This document shows, one piece after another, positions 62,001-64,000 of a stretch of DNA of 64,000 bases. Position 1 is the first letter of the stretch, and the number at the start of each line of letters is the position of its first letter. Origin of the DNA: JAXLVB01 sp046329195 (GTDB lineage: Bacteria > Bacteroidota > Bacteroidia > Cytophagales > Spirosomataceae). The DNA is taken from positions 434,001 through 498,000 of the forward strand of contig JAXLVB010000001.1 in the NCBI GenBank assembly GCA_046329195.1, read 5' to 3'. The notes beneath the pieces were generated by a model, which did not search any database, was not told the DNA's origin, and saw only the letters and a program-made list of their open reading frames with translations. Position numbers and translations under genes: made by a program.

Positions 62001-64000
62001 TGGTACCTCCCGTAGCATTGAGTAACAGGTTGCTACCTATACACAAGGGGCTGTTGCTGGTTACACCAATAGCTCCTTTTTCGTAAACGGTTATGTTGGT
62101 AGAGGTAGAGGCTGTACAGCTATTAGGTGCCATGACCGTGACGGTGTACGCTCCTCCAAACAAGACGTTGGCATTGGTTATTAGTGGGTTGGGCACACCA
62201 CTGATGAAGCCATTGGGCCCTGCCCAACTGTAGCTTTCGCCTCCTGTAGCGGTTAGCTGAATGTTGCCGCCTACGCATATGTTAGTACCACTGGCGCTGA
62301 CGCCTGTGATGGGTGGTAATACGGTCACACTCACGGTAGCGGTGTTGTTACAGCCATCATACGCCGCTACGACTTGATAGACACCGCTCATGTTGGTGTT
62401 GGCATTGGTCACAATCGGGTTCTGGGCTACGGTGTAGTACTGATTGGGCCCTACCCAGGTGTATTGTAGGTTGCCTGGGTCGGAGCTCCCCAACAGGGTA
62501 AAGCTCGCTCCTGAGCAGACCACGTTTTTGCTGATTTGTGCTCCTACGGCGGGTCTTGCTTTGATATTGACTTGTACAACGGTTTGGGCGGTACAGCCTT
62601 GAATCGTCACGGAGTAGGTATAGGCACCCCCCATGTTTGAGGTAGCTGGGTTGCGGACAGGGTTTTGTTCAGTTGAGGTGTAGCCCCCTGGCCCTGCCCA
62701 AGCATAGCTGTCGGCAAAGGAGCCTGTCAACTGAAGTAACTGTCCTGCACAGACACCCCCACCTGAGGCACTTGGGAATGGCGTTTGTTTGACTAAAATG
62801 CTGGTCGTGGCCGTGGCTGTACAGCCGTTGAGGTTGGCTGTCACGGTGTAAGTACCGCCCATGGTTACTTGCGCATTGGTCACCACAGGGTTTTGTTGGT
62901 TGGAACTGAAGCCATTGGGACCGGACCAATTGTAGGTACTACCGGCGCTGGCTGTCGCTGAGAGGGTAAAACTTTGCCCTGAACATACGCTCACTGTCGT
63001 GCTGGCACTGACTGTCGTGCTAGGTTTAACCAATACATTCACCGTCGAGCTAACCGTACAACCTTCTAATGTAACGGTTTCGCTGTAGATTCCGCTCATG
63101 CTGGGTTGGGCATTAATTCGGGTTGGGCTTGCCAGCGTTGAGGTGAATTGGGGTACTTCACTACTTGGGCCAGCCCATGAGTAGCTATCTCCATCTCCAC
63201 TTGATAGGCTCAGGCTACTGCCTTGACAGATAGGACTGTTAGCCCTCGTGTTCGAGTTGGGCAAACGTTTCACTCGCACACTGGTGCTCAAACTGTTGGT
63301 ACAGCCGTTGAGATTAATGGTAACGCTATAATTACCGCTCATGCTTGGTAGCGCATTGAGGATACTTGGGCTTTGAAGCGTTGACGTATAATTTTGAGGA
63401 CCTGACCAGCTAAAGCTCAAGGCCCCTGGGCTGGTCGGGTTGACCGTCAGGTTTAAGGCAATTGTTTCTTTCTCACATATTGGCGTGGTGACAGTTAGTG
63501 TCGCATAAGGGAATGGCTTCACTAAGGCATCGACACTGGCAGTAGCCGTACAACTGTTGCCATCTACGATCGTGATGGTATAGATGCCCGACATGCCCGG
63601 CAACGAGGGGTTGCGAGTTAAGGTGGGGCTAGCAGTGGTTGTGTTGAATGCCGCAGGACCTGACCAATTGTAGCTGGTAATTAGTGGCGAGCTGCCTAAA
63701 CTCACTGTGCTTGAAATGACAAGTGGCTGTGGTTCACATACTATTGGTGCTGTTAATGTAACACTTGGTAGAGCGTGTACGGTGGCTGTTACTGTATTGG
63801 TCGCTGTACATCCGTTCCCATCTATTACCGTTACAGTGTAGTATCCACTCATGCTGATGGTCGAATTATTTCTTGTCAAGCTCGGCACTAAGGTGGTAGA
63901 GGTAAAAGTGCCATCTGGCGCCCCTCTCCATTGATAGGTAAAGCTGCTCGAACTTCCTGCGACAACCGTAGCACTTATTATTAATGGCTGCCCTGCACAA
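56002..64000 (-). CDS. Giant Ig/PKD-like and SdrD-B-repeat surface protein (5' end outside window)
   Basis: At least 2665 codons are open from the window edge to TGA/TAA-side stop at 56002. The N-terminal part seen has one partial and ten full Ig/PKD-like repeats of about 80 residues, each with a Cys-Gly motif (VCSGQSFTLSA), YSWAGPGGFSS and GVYSVTV...GCT. Thirteen SdrD-B/Cna-B-like repeats of about 110-120 residues follow, beginning GSIGDYVWKDLNKNGIQD and ending DNPTIDAGL, with DxDxNGxxD calcium-binding-like loops. The C-terminus has a Cys-rich end (CGCADPKCIPFLIKKTK). It is probably an exported adhesin or matrix protein; I see no clear type IX sorting domain. Confidence 0.9.
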   Translation of the reverse strand, partial: CAGQPLIISATVVAGSSSSFTYQWRGAPDGTFTSTTLVPSLTRNNSTISMSGYYTVTVIDGNGCTATNTVTATVHALPSVTLTAPIVCEPQPLVISSTVSLGSSPLITSYNWSGPAAFNTTTASPTLTRNPSLPGMSGIYTITIVDGNSCTATASVDALVKPFPYATLTVTTPICEKETIALNLTVNPTSPGALSFSWSGPQNYTSTLQSPSILNALPSMSGNYSVTINLNGCTNSLSTSVRVKRLPNSNTRANSPICQGSSLSLSSGDGDSYSWAGPSSEVPQFTSTLASPTRINAQPSMSGIYSETVTLEGCTVSSTVNVLVKPSTTVSASTTVSVCSGQSFTLSATASAGSTYNWSGPNGFSSNQQNPVVTNAQVTMGGTYTVTANLNGCTATATTSILVKQTPFPSASGGGVCAGQLLQLTGSFADSYAWAGPGGYTSTEQNPVRNPATSNMGGAYTYSVTIQGCTAQTVVQVNIKARPAVGAQISKNVVCSGASFTLLGSSDPGNLQYTWVGPNQYYTVAQNPIVTNANTNMSGVYQVVAAYDGCNNTATVSVTVLPPITGVSASGTNICVGGNIQLTATGGESYSWAGPNGFISGVPNPLITNANVLFGGAYTVTVMAPNSCTASTSTNITVYEKGAIGVTSNSPLCIGSNLLLNATGGTSYSWSGPNGFSSTQQSPIKSNVIADDAGVYFVTAQMPAPNLCTNSNSILVQINNQGATAISNSPVCTGQTLSLNASVGASSYSWAGPGGFSSTQSNPQRNNASPDMSGVYSVTVQGGTGCTGTNTVSVEVRPVPTLSLSTSNGENNAICTGGTVQLLATTNANSYSWRGPNNFAAAVANPIVQIATTMTGGIYSITVSATNGCTATATIIVAVKPCYGSIGDLVWKDLNKNGIQDAGEPGVGGITVELYQTDAAGTPTGAAISSKNTDVNGNYKFEDVPTGMYKVKFVIPSNMDMPMTLKDQGEDDTKDSDVDPATGFSQKITIDANGTGINRDNPTIDLGLIQNYGSLGNFVWKDLDKDGIQDTGEPGVPGVTVELYKAAPDGSPLGVAQASRVTDNTGFYEFTQLVSGDYVVKFIVPSTMNMPFTLRKQGNDAGLDSNPDPTTGLSEKVTINANETGVNKDNPTIDAGLINPILGSIGDYVWKDLNKNGLQDSGEPGVAGVSVELYKTDANGTVVGAAIASQVTDGNGGYRFTDLSKGDYKVKFIVPVNMNMPFTSSDQGNDDSKDSDAQPSGNPKEAFSPKVTLNPDGSGPLDKDNLTIDAGLVIPPTGSIGDYVWKDLNRNGVQDQGEVGVSGITVELYKTDANGNLLGSAIASQTTNTNGGYSFTGLDSGDYKVKFIVPTTMDMPFTSADQGNDDSKDSDAQPSGNPKEAFSPKVTLNLAGTGPLDKDNPTIDAGLVNPLLGSIGDFVWKDLNLNGLQDPGEPGVGGVTVELYKTDINGNVISGVIASKTTDANGYYLFDKLSDDNYKVKFIVPPTMAPMAFSPKDQGGDDVKDSDVDPTTGFSPRITISVNSTEPYKRDNPTIDAGLLPSSLGSLGDYVWKDKNKNGQQDSDEAGVPGVTVELYKLDAQGNLGSPAGSKVTDATGRYLFDQLLNGVYRVKFIVPANMDMVLTQANQGPDDKDSDADPTSGLSQPVTINVQGTGLDKDNPTIDAGLIQSVGSIGDFVWKDLNSNGLQDQGEPVLQNITVELYQVDPVNGFPQGGPIATKLTDAKGNYLFDNLPSGSYKVKFYVPVHMNMGFSKPAQGTDPAKDSDPGNDGFSPIVKINTNATGIEKDNLTIDAGIINLKLGSISNFVWKDLNQNGIQDAGEPGVPGVTVQLYNGTQTQLLSTLVTDDKGFYIFDLLPSNSYAVKFSNLPVGCIFTKREQGKDAAKDSDPDPTTGITRVIDIDVERAVEDTLRNNPNIDAGLISPFGSIGDYVWKDKNANGVQDADEVGVPGVTVELYRSDANGNLQGAALKTTTTDANGKYSFEQLDNGNYRVKFVVPANMSMGLSPKDQGADDAKDSDADPTTGLSPVIPIDGAATGLLKNNPTIDAGLINQYGSIGDYVWLDVNMNGKQDVGESPIKMIKVQLYNSTATVQLAETMTDDNGKYLFDQLSSGTYRVKFVIPADAEFTASNMGDDTKDSDPNAAGLTHIITIDVSKAVADTLRNNPHIDAGVVLKYGSIGDYVWKDVNQNGVQDANEKGVSNIKVALIDGNTGQKIDEITTDNNGFYKFDHLLSGKYRVQFSNIPTDCDYTKPNQGGNDAKDSDVNGNGLSHVVMIDVTLSPGDTMRNNPNVDAGLIPRYGSIGDYVWFDKDNDGIQEANEPAIPNFKVELYNADTKQLLRTQLTNQNGKYLFDSLVTGKYQVRFVLPSDWLPWNPITQRYQGNDPTIDSNAEPFTAGWSEVVMIETIYPKGDIRRDNPTIDAGVDPFGSVGDFVWYDNNQNGIQDQGEPGVPGVKVVLLNANKTIELAKTVTDNTGRYRFDSLIDGRYYVKFILPNGTSWTTLNVGANDSVDSDANDEGCSDPIDIVLTTNFLDLRRNNYTVDAGIIPCVKPSYTATAVAATCNGLNPNADAQLLVQGFQNGWKYDVVAGSSYTGNKTFASATTIPVNGVIASGLANPATTQDYTIRVWTPEGCYTDKTVTLTRKDCGCADPKCIPFLIKKTK

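Overview
The window is a chromosomal segment of a Bacteroidetes bacterium, probably a member of the Cytophagales (Runella/Spirosomataceae-like; this rank is inferred). Evidence: the Bacteroidetes -7 element TAnnTTTG precedes several transcription units, Shine-Dalgarno sequences are absent, the order tRNA-Trp / secE / nusG / rplKAJL is kept, the ATP synthase epsilon subunit is short, integrases are of Bacteroidetes type, and large SdrD-B-like surface proteins and Bacteroidetes-type Rhs proteins are present.

1-18.6 kb is ordinary core genome. In order it holds a lycopene-cyclase-like membrane protein pair, an ECF sigma factor with a membrane partner, an OmpA-family lipoprotein-like envelope protein, atpD-atpC, a YHS protein, a four-gene sulfide/persulfide operon (ArsR-type regulator, TauE exporter, MBL-rhodanese persulfide dioxygenase, periplasmic rhodanese), a DUF2490 porin-like protein, the tRNA-Trp-secE-nusG-rplKAJL operon, a MuiA/DUF4139 protein with an inserted domain, a MaoC dehydratase, a DUF418 protein and tRNA-Pro(GGG).

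18.6-46.7 kb is an integrated genomic island (island 1). The 3' part of tRNA-Pro is repeated perfectly (51 bp) at 18581-18631 and 46677-46727, and a tyrosine recombinase lies just inside the right end. Almost all genes are on the minus strand. Cargo, left to right: a YadA-head/tail-fibre-like protein; an Rhs-like protein; an orphan Rhs toxin tip (HNH/AHH-type) with a putative immunity gene; a full-length Rhs toxin with a URI/GIY-YIG-like tip and an RraB-family immunity gene; duplicated fragments; an excisionase-like gene cut by an IS3-family element; and a defence-like operon (MBL hydrolase, a 1325-residue trypsin-TPR-GreAB_C-like-PIN protein, and an unknown protein) next to a DUF1016 nuclease and the integrase.

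46.7 to about 54.6 kb looks like a second island (island 2) in tandem at the same tRNA site. It has a tyrosine recombinase with one in-frame stop, a paralogue of an island-1 gene, a helix-turn-helix protein, a DUF3987 protein, a toprim/DUF6371 protein and two small genes that are repeated in inverted orientation in island 1. Two near-identical blocks (519 bp direct, 783 bp inverted) link the islands. An IS5-family remnant follows at 54.9-55.8 kb.

56.0-64.0 kb is one giant minus-strand surface-protein gene, open at the window edge, with about ten Ig/PKD-like repeats followed by thirteen SdrD-B-like repeats.

The most interesting parts are the MBL/trypsin-TPR-PIN operon (a possible unrecognised relative of AVAST-type or TPR-GreAB-C-PIN conflict systems), the stacked Rhs cassettes with conserved scar repeats, and the tandem islands.
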